A DNA stretch of 64,000 bases. Origin: Nymphaea colorata (taxonomy: Eukaryota > Streptophyta > Magnoliopsida > Nymphaeales > Nymphaeaceae). Shown piece by piece: positions 13,034-24,187 of this stretch (the first letter of the stretch is position 1; every line of letters starts with the position of its first letter). A program made the translations under genes and the position numbers. The stretch lies in the NCBI RefSeq assembly GCF_008831285.2, contig NC_045145.1:5456802-5520801 (forward strand), written 5' to 3'. The notes beneath the pieces were generated by a model. That model was given only the letters and a program-made list of their open reading frames with translations. It did not search any database and was not told the DNA's origin.

Positions 13034-13715
13034 TAGGGCTGCACACGAGCCGAGTCGAGCTCAAGCTCGGCTCGACTCATGTTTAGTCAGCTCGAGCTCG
13101 ACACGAGCTTCATAGCTTCAGCTCGAGCTCGACTCGAGTGACTGTCTTCAAGCTCGAGCTCGGCTCGAGCGGCTCGTTTATTGACAATGCCTTCCTTTTT
13201 AGCTGGCTATGCATGGGACGACGTGGGGAGGAGAGCGTATTGGGAAAAGAGAAAAAGGGAAGGAAATGAAGACGTGGGAAGGAGAAAAGGAGAAAAAGAG
13301 GCGTGTTGGGAAAAGAGAAAAAAGGAAATGACGATGGGGGAGGAGGAAGCTTGTTGGGAAAAGAGAAAAAAGGAAAGAAAAAAATTAATGAGTGGTGAGG
13401 AAAGAGAAACGTGGGTGAAGAGAGGAAAAAAAGGAGGGAAATTAGAAAATTTAAAAGGGTGAAGAGAGGGAAAAAAAGGAGGGAAATTAGAAAATTTAAA
13501 AACGAGTTTAACTTTCAGCTAATTGATTTAATATAACGAGTCGAGTCGAGTTTAAACGAGTCGAGTTCTTGCAACTCGAACTCGACTCGTTTATTGATTC
13601 GAGTTTAACTTTCAGCTCGAACTTGACTCGTTTATAAATGAGTTGAGCTCGAGCCGAGCTTTTGCGAGCGAGTTCGAGTCGAGCCCAAGTTGGCTCGACT
13701 CATTGTGCAGCCCTA
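13034..13715. mobile_element. hAT-like non-autonomous element with TAGGGCTGCACA termini
   Basis: The left end reads TAGGGCTGCACACGAGCC and the inverted right end TAGGGCTGCACAATGAGTCG, sharing a perfect 12-base terminus. Subterminal DNA on both sides is packed with GAGCTCGAG/CGAGTCGAG-type strings, a known style of plant hAT-derived MITEs. The centre (13180-13500) is purine-rich (GGGAAAAGAG repeats) and non-coding despite being open in one frame. No convincing 8-bp target duplication remains, so the insertion is probably old. Similar degraded strings occur near 25987-26250. Confidence 0.75.
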
Positions 13716-13978
13716 CAAATATATATCCTTAAGTTGGCAATTCAGCTTTCCTATTAAACTCTGGCTGTATTTACATGCCAACAGATTTTCTTCCCTATGT
13801 GATGTACCCACAGATAACATCAAGTAATATTTTATCCGACTGAAAGTTCAGGTCAGCTCTTCCCATATTCATGCACTCAAATTAATCTCAGGTACCTTCA
13901 CAATTGGATCAAACATATATGATACTACTATTGTGACAACAAATTATTTCAATCTGTTAGAATATATTGTATTGGGAA

Positions 13979-14000
13979 CCGGGTCCATATATGGACCCGG
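13979..14000. promoter_or_regulatory. Perfect 22-bp palindrome in the LTR U3
   Basis: The half-site CCGGGTCCATA is followed immediately by its exact reverse complement. The same palindrome is at 18986-19007 in the 3' LTR. It lies about 65 bp upstream of the TATA-like box, a position that would suit binding of a dimeric protein or cruciform formation; that role is inference. Confidence 0.6.
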
Positions 14001-14063
14001 CCCTATGGGGCACGGATACCGAGGTGGGCTCGGTACCCTAGGCGGCACTCTTTCTCTCCCTCC

Positions 14064-14071
14064 TATATATT
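14064..14071 (+). promoter_or_regulatory. TATA-like box of copia element A promoter
   Basis: TATATATT in the middle of the 5' LTR, downstream of the palindrome and upstream of the expected transcript start. The equivalent box in the 3' LTR is at about 19071-19078. Assigned from position and composition only. Confidence 0.5.
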
Positions 14072-14241
14072 CTTCACTTACATGTAATTGTTGAGTTAAG
14101 TGAATATTATTTTTCTCTCTCCTAGGGTTGCGGTTTGCCCCTAGGTCAGAGCTTCGCCATGGTTTTTCACCTCTTTCTGAGGTTTTCCACGTATATTGTG
14201 TGTTCTTTCTCTGCTCTCTCCTTGTGGTTCGTGTTTCTACA

Positions 14242-14253
14242 TGGTATCAGAGC
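14242..14253 (+). other. Primer-binding site (initiator-Met tRNA)
   Basis: TGGTATCAGAGC directly abuts the 5' LTR and is the standard complement of the 3' end of plant initiator-methionine tRNA used to prime copia reverse transcription. Confidence 0.95.
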
Positions 14254-14668
14254 CACCGCGTGTGAGATCGTTGGTGTGCAAGTAGTGTTTTTTTTTCCGC
14301 CGTTCACGTGCCGCCTCCGTTGCCGTTTCCAGCACCGCCGCCGACACTGTTCCCAGCGCCGCTGCTGTTGCTGTTTGCAGTGCTGACGCCGTCTGACGCC
14401 GTCCAGGAACGCCGCCGCCGTCCATCGTTCCCAGCGCCGCCGTCGTTTTTCCGCCGACCAGGAACGCCGCCGCCGTGGTTCCCAGCGCTGCCCTGCCCGG
14501 CCGTCGTCGCTGCTCCCAGCGCCGCCGTCGCCTGGGTTATCGTCGCTGTTCCCAGTGCTGCCCTGCCGCCGTCGCCTGGGTTAGCTGCGCCGCCGCCGGG
14601 TGTCTTGTTTCCGCCGCCGTGGGTTGTGCCCTCTCTGCCGCCGGTTGTGACCTTCTTTGGGGATTGCG
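14254..14668 (+). other. GC-rich iterated leader of copia element A
   Basis: Between the primer site and the gag start the sequence is dominated by imperfect repeats of CCAGCGCCGCC and GTCGCCTGGGTTA type strings, far richer in GC than the LTRs or flanks. Several frames are open across it only because of this composition. It is the expected place for packaging and dimerisation signals, but none can be named from sequence alone. Confidence 0.6.
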
Positions 14669-17600
14669 ATGGCTGATGCAGCGATGCCCAAGCTTGATGA
14701 TGCCCTCGACACGGGCAGCAATACCAAGGGTGAGAACTTGCCTGTTCATGTCACCTCCATTCGGCTGAATAAGGATAACTATCTCTCGTGGTCTGCTGCC
14801 CTAGAAATCGGGATTACTAGTCGTGGTCGCCTGCACTATATCACTGGGGAGAAGCCTGCACCTTCTAAAACTGATTCGCAATGGCCGACCTGGGCGTTGG
14901 AGGATAGTCAGGTAAAAGTATGGATTATTAGTTCGGTTTCCGCAGATATTCAGCCTTTGATCTTGCGTAAATCGATGGCGTATGATATGTGGACTGTTCT
15001 TGCCCGTATGTATGGTCGTAAGAAGCGTGTTTTACGTGTCTATCAAATCAAACGTAGCATATATGCTCTTAAACAGGGAGATTTATCTGTTGCCTCCTTC
15101 TATGCCGCCCTGAAGACCAAATGGGAGGAACTTGACTATCATGTGAATGATGACTGAAAATGTGGTGTAGATCATGCCCTGTATTGGGAAAAGGAATGGA
15201 TGGACCGCACCTTTATCTTCCTTGGAGGCCTGCGTGATGAGTTTGAAACCATTCGGAGCCAGATTCTTAACTGTGATGAGATTCCTGGAATCGAAGAGGT
15301 GTATGCCCGTATTGAGTCTGAGGAGCAACGGCGCCAGATTATGCATATTGACTCCCATCAGGGGAGTTCTCCAGCAGCCTTTGTGAGCCATACTTCTGGG
15401 ACGGGGCAGCGTCCTACTCGACGATGCAGCCACTGCAACAAAGTGGGTCATTCTGTTGATTTTTGTTGGGATCTTCATCCTGAGAAGCGTCTCGTCCGCG
15501 GTCGTCCTCCTCCTCATCGCCGAGCCTCTTCTGTGCCAGAGCCTAGCCCGGGGTCGTCCAATGTTGCCAAATCCAAGCTCTCCTCAGATCAACTCAGAGA
15601 GTTGCAAGCCTACATTAGTCGGTTGTCTACCCAGGATGATGCTTCTACTTCCGAGGGGGCTAAGTTAGCCCAGGCTCTGGTTGCTACTAGTGATCAAGGT
15701 AATTCTTCTCTCGGTGATTGGATTGTTGACAGTGGGGCTACTCATCATATGACAGGGGACCCTACGATGTTTCAAGAGTACAAGTTGACCTCTGGGCAGC
15801 AGCGTGTGTCTATGGCTGATGGTTCTTCTATCTCTGTGGCTGGAAAAGGGAGTTTATCACTACTGAACAAATATTGTCTTCATAATGCCCTGCATGTTCC
15901 CAATATTCCCGTAAATTTGTTATCTGTCAGCAGTATTACCAAAGAGCTAAACTGTAATCTAATTTTCTCTGCTGATTGTTGTTTCCTGCAGGACTTGGGG
16001 ACGGGGCAGAAGATTGGGATTGGTTCGGCTATTGATGGGCTCTACAGACTGCCCGTTCGAGTTGCTTCTGCTTTGATTTCAGCCACCAGTGGTCAGTTGC
16101 CTGGCGTGGAGGCCAGATCCGTCATTATGCGTTGGCACGAGAGACTTGGTCATCTTCCCTTCCAGTTGCTTAGAAAGTTGTTTCCTAGGATGTTTCATTC
16201 TGTTTCTTTGGACACCTTCGCCTGTGAAGTGTGTCAGTTGTCTAAGCATGTTAGGGCCTCGTACCCTATTTCGTTCAATAAAGCCAACCGTCCTTTTGCT
16301 TTGGTTCACTCTGATGTTTGGGGTCCTTCGGGAGTACCCACTTGTCGTGGCTTTAACTATTTTATGACTCTTATTGATGACTACTCCCGGTGTACGTTCG
16401 TGTATCTGTTGAAAGAACGTAGTGAAGTTCCCGACATTGTCAAAAACTTTGTGGCATTTGTCGAAACTCAATTCCAGACCACTGTTCAAGCCTTCCGCAC
16501 TGACAATGCCCGAGAATATGTCTCCCAATCCCTTGATGACTTCTTGCGAAGCAAGGGTATTATTCATGAAACATCCTGTAGCTACACCCCTCCTCAGAAT
16601 GGCGTGGCTGAAAGAAAAAACCGTCATTTGTTGAATGTTACCCGGGCAATTATGTTTCAACGTCATGTCCCTAAGAGGTACTGGGAGGACGCACTTCTCA
16701 CTAGTGCCCACCTTATCAACCGTATGCCTACTCGTGTGTTGGATGGTCATTCCTCTTATTCTGTGTTGTGGCCCACTCAGAATCCCTGGCCTCTAACCCC
16801 TCGAGTGTTTGGGTGTGTTTGTTTTGTCCATGATCATAGTCCCACTCTCAAGAAACTTGATCCTTGGTCCATCAAAGCAGTCTTCTTGGGATATTCCTCC
16901 ACCCAGAAGGGATACAAGTGTGTTGACCCTCGCACTTCCAGAGTATATGTCTCCAGGGATATGACCTTTCATGAACATGAGGCATACTTTCCTGCGAATC
17001 CTCTTCAGGGGGAGTGTTTAGGTGACAGAAGGGAAGAGTATTCTTCGCATCAGTTGATTCAGTTCATGGATTTCTTGGATTATACGGTGAGTTCTCCAAG
17101 TGTGGAAAACGTTGTCAGTGAGGACAGAGACAGTCAGATGGAGGGGGGCCCTGTGGAAGAACAGTCTCGAGATCACCTATTTGGTCAGGTTTACAGCAGG
17201 AAGAAGAAGGATGTGATGGAAGATGTTGATGTTACCAATCCCAATCTTCCCAATCTTGTGACCTCCCCGGATGATCCAAGTCCTATGAATGAAGAACTTC
17301 CCATAGCTCTGCGCAAGGGCACCAGGTCATGTACTTCTCATCCTATTCAGAGATTTGTTTCATATGCAAAACTCAGTAAAGACTACAAGTGCTTTGTTAC
17401 CTCTTTATCTATGGCTGTTATTCCCAGGTCAGTGGAAGATGCAAGGAAGGATCCTAAATGGCTACAGGCCATGACAGAAGAGATGGACGCCCTGGAAAAG
17501 AACAATACGTGGGAGGTTGTTGATATCCCCAAGGGAACTCACTTAGTTGGCTCCAAGTGGGTGTTTAATGTGAAGTACAAACCTGATGGCACTGTAGAAC

Positions 17601-18967
17601 GCTATAAAGCTCGTCTTGTTGCTAAAGGGTTTAGCCAGAAATATGGGATTGACTATCTTGAGACGTTTGCTCCCGTGGCGAAACTGAAGACCGTAAGGGT
17701 CATCTTAGCTCTTGCAGTGCAAAAGAAATGGAGCATGGACCAACTTGATGTAAAGAACGCCTTCTTGAATGGTCACCTTGAGGAAGAAGTCTATATGAGC
17801 ATGCCGCCTGGGTATGCTCGGAACGGGAAGTGTTGCTATCTCAAGAAAGCTTTGTATGGTCTCAAGCAATCCCCTAGAGCTTGGTTTGAAAGACTAAGGG
17901 TTGTAATGAAGACTAATGGGTATAAACAGGGAAATGGTGATCACACCCTCTTCATCAAGCAGAGAAATGGTCTGGTGAGCCTTTTACTTGTATATGTTGA
18001 TGATATGATTGTCACAGGTGACGACGAGGAGGAAAAAAGGAAGATGAAAGAAACGTTAGCTGCAGAATTCGATCTCAAAGATCTGGGTAAACTAAGGTAT
18101 TTCTTGGGGATTGAGATCGCGCGATCTGAGACTGGGCTTGTTATGAGCCAAAGAAAATACACGTTGGATCTTCTAAAAGAGACAGGTAAACTGGGATGCA
18201 GGCCCTTTCTTACCCCAATGGAGTCTGGCACAAGGATAAGTATCAAAACTGGGACTATCTTGGATGAGGAAGGAAAAGGGAGGTATCAGCGTCTGGTTGG
18301 TAAACTTATTTATCTCACTCTTACTCGCCCAGATATTACGTATGCTGTGGGTGTGTTAAGTCAGTTTATGCATGCTCCTACTGATTGTCATTGGAAAAGT
18401 GCTGAAAGAGTATTGGGATACTTAAAGAATGACCCAGGGAAAGGACTACTCTACACTCGGCAAGATCAACTAAGCATTGAAGGATACTCTTACGCCGACT
18501 GGGCAGGGTGCACAGATACTAGGAGGTCTACCACAGGATACTGCATATTTTTTGGAGGTAACCTTGTGGTATGGAGAAGTAAACGTCAAGAAGTTTGTTC
18601 CAGGTCCAGTGCTGAGGCTGAATACAGGGCGGTTGCTATGGGGGTTACAGAGATGTTATGGCTCAAAATTCTTTTAGCAGATATTGGGGTTAAAATGAAA
18701 GAGAAGATGAGGATGTATTGTGACAACAAGTCTGCGATTAACTTGGCAAACAATCCGGTCATGCACGACAGGACCAAACATGTGGAGATCGATCGTCACT
18801 TCATACGGGAACGCATAGATTCAAAGGAGTTGATTCTGCCCTATATGAAGTCTGAAGATCAAGTTGCAGATGTCTTAACTAAGTCTTTATGTACATCTCA
18901 ATTTGAGAAAAATGTTAGCAAGCTTGGCATGTTTGACATGTATGCCAAGCTTGAGGGGGAGTGTTAG
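14669..18967 (+). CDS. Ty1/copia Gag-Pol polyprotein of element A, one in-frame TGA
   Basis: One frame runs from the ATG at 14669 (MADAAMPKLDD) to TAG at 18965-18967, broken only by TGA at 15155-15157 (codon 163). The related element B has a Trp codon at the aligned position. Numbering from the Met at 15200: zinc knuckle CSHCNKVGHSVDFC at 76-89, protease DSGATHHM at 177-184, HHCC zinc site HERLGH...CEVC near 313-345, integrase triad D372, D435, E471 (a 35-residue D-E spacing), reverse transcriptase with QLDVKNAFL at 848-856 and YVDD at 932-935, and RNase H with YADWAG at 1098, SSAEAEY at 1136 and YCDN at 1173. The last Cys codon and stop are supplied by the first six bases of the 3' LTR. Apart from the gag stop, nothing is missing. 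The stop may be a true lesion or, less likely, a read-through site. Confidence 0.93.
18953..18961 (+). other. Polypurine tract of copia element A
   Basis: GAGGGGGAG immediately precedes the 3' LTR and would prime plus-strand DNA synthesis. It is translated as part of the C-terminal LEGE of the polyprotein. Confidence 0.9.
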
Positions 18968-19248
18968 AATATATTGTATTGGGAACCGGGTCCATATATG
19001 GACCCGGCCCTATGGGGCACGGATACCGAGGTGGGCTCGGTACCCTAGGCGGCACTCTTTCTCTCCCTCCTATATATTCTTCACTTACATGTAATTGTTG
19101 AGTTAAGTGAATATTATTTTTCTCTCTCCTAGGGTTGCGGTTTGCCCCTAGGTCAGAGCTTCGCCGTGGTTTTTCACCTCTTTCTGAGGTTTTCCACGTA
19201 TATTGTGTGTTCTTTCTCTGCTCTCTCCTTGTGGTTCGTGTTTCTACA
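18962..19248 (+). repeat. 3' LTR of copia element A
   Basis: A 287-bp copy of the 5' LTR with a single difference (G at 19166). It is followed by the target duplication CAATC at 19249-19253, which matches the left copy exactly. Confidence 0.97.
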
Positions 19249-20559
19249 CAATCATACAATACTGCACAGCTTACTTGGTTGTGTTTTCCATGTTGGAGCT
19301 CTTTTATGACCCTTGGCAGACATGGCTTCAGAAGTTTGCATAATTCACAATAAGGGAGAACAAAAAGACGAAAGAGAAGCACCAAAGTAACTTCCATAGG
19401 AAAACTCTTTCTCTCTCTCTCCCTGCCCCTCCCCATATGTGTGTGTGTGTGTGTTTGTATGTATGTATGTACGTATGTGTGTATGTATTATCACAACGAT
19501 AGCTCCATTAATCTGGCTTAGTTGGACTTACAACCTCTGAGTTTAAACTTTAAAAGTTTAAAGAGATCGAGTTCATTCTCAAGGATTCATAAATGGACAC
19601 AGTTTGATAAGTTTCAGCCTAACAACAAGCTTGACAATAAAGAAAAAAAGAATCTTAGAAGTTCAAAACTAAACAGACAGTTAATGGAAAGAAAGTGAAC
19701 AACTAATAGTAAAATAACTAATAGTAAAAAAAATGAATTCCACCAAAGCAAACAACCAACCATATTGACTTCAACCAAACATGGACCAAAGGCAAGTTCA
19801 TGCATTTTTATTTTCAGGTATAAATGAATTTGTAGTTGATTCTATATACCCAAGTTAAAGAGATTTCCTACGCTTGCAAGCACAAAGAGCCTTATCTGAA
19901 ACTAAAAAGATGGTGACTTATTAGCCGCATGAAGGACCATGGAGCTTCGTGGTGACCATCACTACGTACGGTTTATTTTGTACTTTAAGCAAAGTTAGGC
20001 ATGCTAAAAAGTTCAGAATCGTCTTGGTTTATTTTGAGTGATAGGAAATGAAAATCTTGGCATGAATCCACACCAACAAATCTCAATAGACACCATCTGC
20101 AAAAAAAAATTGACCAAGTTTAGCAATTCACTATACAGATGCTATGTCCAACTTCTCACCTGACAATAGAACCAAGATGATTGATGTAGACTACAGAGGC
20201 AAAGACAACAACTGGATTAATTCAAAGTTTCAAACTTTCTGTTCATCCTACGGTTTTGACATGCAAGATGTTTAACTAAGAATTCAAAGGGTCTAATGAT
20301 GACACAGCGTGTCATAACTTCTGCATATCTGATTTTAATAAAGTAAATTTGTTCACCATTGCTATCCTAATCCAACTCTTCATCTGAAAGCAGTTTAAGA
20401 TCAACTTGCTTTCCAAGCTCCACTTTGTGAATAATGTCAACAAATACATCTTTCTACAATCATGTGCAAGACAAGAACAACAAATTGATAATGCTCCATA
20501 AAGCATAAAATAGAAGGTCCCCATTCCCATTGCCTTAACATGCTCCTTAATGCCCTCAT

Positions 20560-21520
20560 GCTTCCATGTCCCATCAACTTAGAAAAAGAATGGTCGGTTC
20601 AAAAATAAAACATGAACCTTGTTAAAACATTGAAGAATATCGATCAATTCAGCCTTTTCTATATACACATCACAATAATCTAAATCACCTTCCCTTCTTA
20701 CTATAAGACCTATTCCTTATAAATTTCACTCAAAGGAGATGATCTGGCATCATAAAATTGCAAGGTAAAGCCCTTTGACCATATCCAGAAAATTTGAGAT
20801 TCAAGCTAGATCAGCATCCACTTCTGTACAGCTCCCATAAACATTCACCAAATAAAAATTTATGTTCTTATGAACGTGAATGATTGACACAGCCTGAAAT
20901 CTAAACCAAGGTAAGCACAAGCGTGCAGTAAAAAGACATCATGTACATAACTTCACACAAAATTTGAAAAGATACAAACATATATTCACTGAGTTCTACA
21001 AAGTAGTTCCCTTATCAGTAATCGAGTATACCCAGATTTTATTAGTTCAAGTGCATCAAGCCTTGATATGTTCCTAATGTCCTGCATGCCATTCTACTCC
21101 CATTGACACATGAAATGAAAAATCAGTTCAAAGATAAAATGTCAACCTTGATAAAAGAACGTTGATCAATTTTCTTTGTATATCGACCTTTTCTATACAT
21201 TGAAATACACTAATCTCCTCATCTTCCCTTTCTGTATCGAATTTTGCTTAAAGGAGACAAACTAATGAACTATCCTTCCGAAATTGTAAAGGTTCAAGCT
21301 AGACCAAAATTCAGCTCTCAACAGATCCTATGAACATATTGATACTAAGTAAAAGTTCATGTTGTTGTTAACATGAATGAGTGGCAGAACCTGAAATCTG
21401 AACCGGGATGGCAACAAGTGTGCAATAAAAAATTTAAATAGGCACACAATTTTACATAAAATAAAAAAGGTGTACAAATTTAGATACTCGTTTATACAAA
21501 GTAGTTCTTTTAATCCCTTG
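20560..21520. repeat. Diverged tandem duplication, period about 530 bp
   Basis: Landmarks in the first copy recur in order about 530 bp later. GGTTCAAAAATAAAACATG near 20595 matches AGTTCAAAGATAAAATGTC near 21125; TTCACTCAAAGGAGATGA near 20726 matches TTTGCTTAAAGGAGACAA near 21242; and TACAAAGTAGTTCCCTT near 20998 matches TACAAAGTAGTTCTTTT near 21495. Identity looks like about 70-75 percent, so the duplication is old. No coding function seen. Confidence 0.75.
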
Positions 21521-21958
21521 CGACTTGCGAGTATTATACATAGCAACTCTTTCTGCAACAGGATCTCAAATTGAGATGACATTGGGAATGGATAAGCATG
21601 CTGATCTAGCCTCCTAGGCAATTTAAATAAACCAGAGGATAATCAGTCTATTGCAGGAAATAAATCCTTCGCCATGGGTGGACCTTTAGCGTACCAACGA
21701 GCAAATGCTACCAGACAACAGCGTTCACAATCACCAGTTTGATCGTGCCAAATTACCCCAGCAACCTTTTTGTGGAAGTGAATCTTCATTTCCCAAAATA
21801 CATACAATGATTGCAGAGAGGGACCTCTGCTTTGTTATGACGTGTTTCATTTGCAAGGAAGTGGGTGTCTACTACGACATAAACTAAGTTTGACCACTGG
21901 GCTGTCTGGGAAATGTTTCTAACCCAAAAATTGGTTAGATTCATTGTACACTTTAAAA

Positions 21959-22000
21959 AGTGTTCCAATCTGCCCCATTTTTTGGGGCAGATGCAACACT
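21959..22000. other. Strong hairpin
   Basis: The arms ATCTGCCCCA and TGGGGCAGAT pair perfectly around a T5 loop. An outer pair AGTGTT/AACACT extends the stem with a short mismatch, giving a 42-bp foldback. It may be a tiny foldback element or a structured RNA; the sequence alone does not decide. Confidence 0.6.
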
Positions 22001-24187
22001 AACTATTATATGGGCCCACCGTTCCTCCAACCCCGACTGAGTTTCAAGCAACTATAGTTTCCTATTACTAGTAAAAGTTGTTCTTTTGTTTTGTCTAGAT
22101 TTATAGCTTCATGAAGCAATCTCAGCATGGGAACAACGCATCAAAAGAAACAAACAAATTTGCAAAAGATGATTCTGCACAAAACTCATACTCATAGCCG
22201 CTGAATGCCGAAATCGCGCAATTTGAAGAACCCCATTCGGCAAAAGAAGATCAACAAGTTGCAACGGAGGATTATGGCACGAAACCCAAATTTCATAAAC
22301 GCTGACTGGGGCCAAACCGAAAAGTTAAAAAGCCCAAATGTGAGAGAGAGAGAGAGAGGGTACCCACGTTTGCCTTCGCTGCTCCGACGAACCTCGCTTT
22401 CTCGGTGTTGCTCCGGCCGCCTGCGCAGTTCCTAGTTCTGTACTCCAAGAGGCAGCAGCAATGGGATATGGAGTGGTAACTAGAAAATGGAATGGTAAAA
22501 TGCTCCCGTTGGTAGTTTTCAAGTTTTTTCCAGAGGATTTAATGCTAAAACTTTACATGTAAAAGACAGAGGCCGCACAAAGGCCCACGAGGCTCATACT
22601 CTGAGCAGTGGCCTAACCCCAGAACAAGAACTGGTAGGTCGAAGATCTCGAAGAGTTTGGTGTGGTAGGATTAAGGATTTCATCAATATTTTGAATGTGT
22701 ATATTTTACATGTAAAATTAAAATTAGAGAATGACAACTAAAGAAACGCACATCGTATCCCATTTCGCTTTTTAGTAAAGCATGATCAAAGTCATTCTGT
22801 ACAATTGATTAGTAAAAACTGTTCGTATAGTAGACCCCGATGGGACTGGAACACTGTTGCACATCAGACTTCTTAGACGAAGGCTCGATCAGATGATCAA
22901 CTAGAAGATGCAGACACGACTCTCAACAAGCAGGTACAAGAAGCAAACTAACTGTATTTATTTGAAAAACCAACATGAAATCACAATGGCATTTTGATAA
23001 TTGGAGTTCAACAGGCACATGCACAACTAAGGTCTCTTCACATTACCAATAATGTAAGTATTTTATGAATCTATCTTAAAATTTTACTATTTTATGAATC
23101 TACCTTAGAAATTAAAGTAGATTTGTAGGATACAAATTTAATTTAAATTGGAGGTAGATTTATGAACAGCCCCCTTCATTTTTTATTTTTTTATTTTTAA
23201 AGAAAAGTTGCCTGTGAATTTGGTGAAAAGGTTAAGAGCCTCTTTGATGTGTCTCAAATGTTAGGCGCCAATTTGTTGTTGACCTTTTAGTTATGCATTT
23301 CTTTTGTAATTTTTTTTTGTTTATTTAACAATTAAGCTAAACCAACATCAAGAGGATTTTTTGACAAAACCATTTTCGCCCTGAGATTTCTACCTCTTTC
23401 TTGAACCTTATATTCACATTCTTAATCTTCGCCCCACCTCCTTAGAAGGCTCACTTGACTCCATCTTATAATGGGTACGCTCTGCTTCTTAGTATTTAGT
23501 TGATGGTGATAGAATTTAAAGAAAACAGAAACAGTAACAAGCAATGAAATTTTCGAGTGAGCAAAACAACTACTGCCAGCAAACCGTGCCCTCCCCCAAC
23601 AATTCCCCTTGCTTCCCGGTTTCTGATTATGTCAGCATCAACAATGGCATCCTTCAGCTTCCATACTATGTCTCACTACTTAAGGCACAGAGATATAACC
23701 CTATCTGGACCAGCTACGCAATACCCTTAGTGAATATAGTGTGTAATAATTGTTAGGGACTAAAACTTAGATCCGGAGCTCATATTCAGTTGTCGTATCC
23801 GAAGAAAAAAGAAAGTGGCCTGAGAAACTAAAAACCTACCTCCTTACAAGCCTAGAGGCACATCGATCTAATTTTCTGCCTTTGCCAAAAAATGTTAATA
23901 ATGTCTTTGCATGGGCGTTTAGCAGTGATCAGCAGGGGCAGAGGCAAGGGGGCCTGCAGGGGCGTTAGCCCACCTTCAAACTGTTAAAAATTCAAAAATT
24001 TGCATATAAATTTTAGTTTAACCTATATAAAATTTTTGAAAAATACTACTTTGACCTCCATTAAAATTTTGAAACTATAGATCAGCCCTTGCAACCCTAA
24101 TTCATGATTATTCTTGTGAGGAAACACAGCAACCAGGTGAAACATGCGCAGTAAATGCTCATGCATGTGATCGCTTTTCTTAGATCC

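Larger units (their letters stand above)
13955..14241 (+). repeat. 5' LTR of copia element A
   Basis: Begins TGTTAG and ends CTACA, directly followed by the primer-binding site. It contains a 22-bp palindrome, a second dyad at about 14018-14036 (arms TACCGAG and CTCGGTA) and a TATATATT box, so it carries the promoter side of the element. It differs from the 3' copy only at 14159. Confidence 0.97.
13955..19248 (+). mobile_element. Copia element A: complete, very young Ty1/copia LTR retrotransposon
   Basis: Structure in order: target duplication CAATC (13950-13954), 5' LTR (13955-14241), initiator-Met primer site (14242-14253), GC-rich leader, gag-pol frame (14669-18967), polypurine tract, 3' LTR (18962-19248) and CAATC again (19249-19253). 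Total 5294 bp. The two 287-bp LTRs differ at one position (A at 14159, G at 19166). The domain order protease, integrase, reverse transcriptase, RNase H defines Ty1/copia. All catalytic motifs are present, but one TGA interrupts gag. At a commonly used plant rate of 1.3e-8 substitutions per site per year, one difference corresponds to roughly 0.1-0.2 million years (inference). Confidence 0.97.
19254..24187. other. Non-coding stretch, no gene recognised
   Basis: AT-rich sequence with a TG/TATG microsatellite at about 19437-19490, a diverged tandem duplication (20560-21520), a strong hairpin (21959-22000) and a GA tract at 22342-22358. The GC-richer block at 22100-22450 looks like the 5' end of some minus-strand transcript, but no recognisable protein could be read from it. 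Around 23930-24090 a string GGGGCAGAGGC begins a stretch that reads like a common plant dispersed repeat. Confidence 0.45.

Noticed and set aside
13181-13462. 93-residue Lys/Glu-rich open frame
   Set aside because: It lies inside a hAT-like element in a purine-rich GGGAAAAGAG repeat; the frame is open by composition and matches no protein.
14308-14676. 122-residue Pro/Ala-rich frame upstream of gag
   Set aside because: It translates the iterated GC-rich leader of copia element A; the repeat keeps several frames open at once.
16079-16750. 223-residue frame antisense to the copia A integrase
   Set aside because: A mirror of the strongly conserved integrase coding strand, with no motif of its own.
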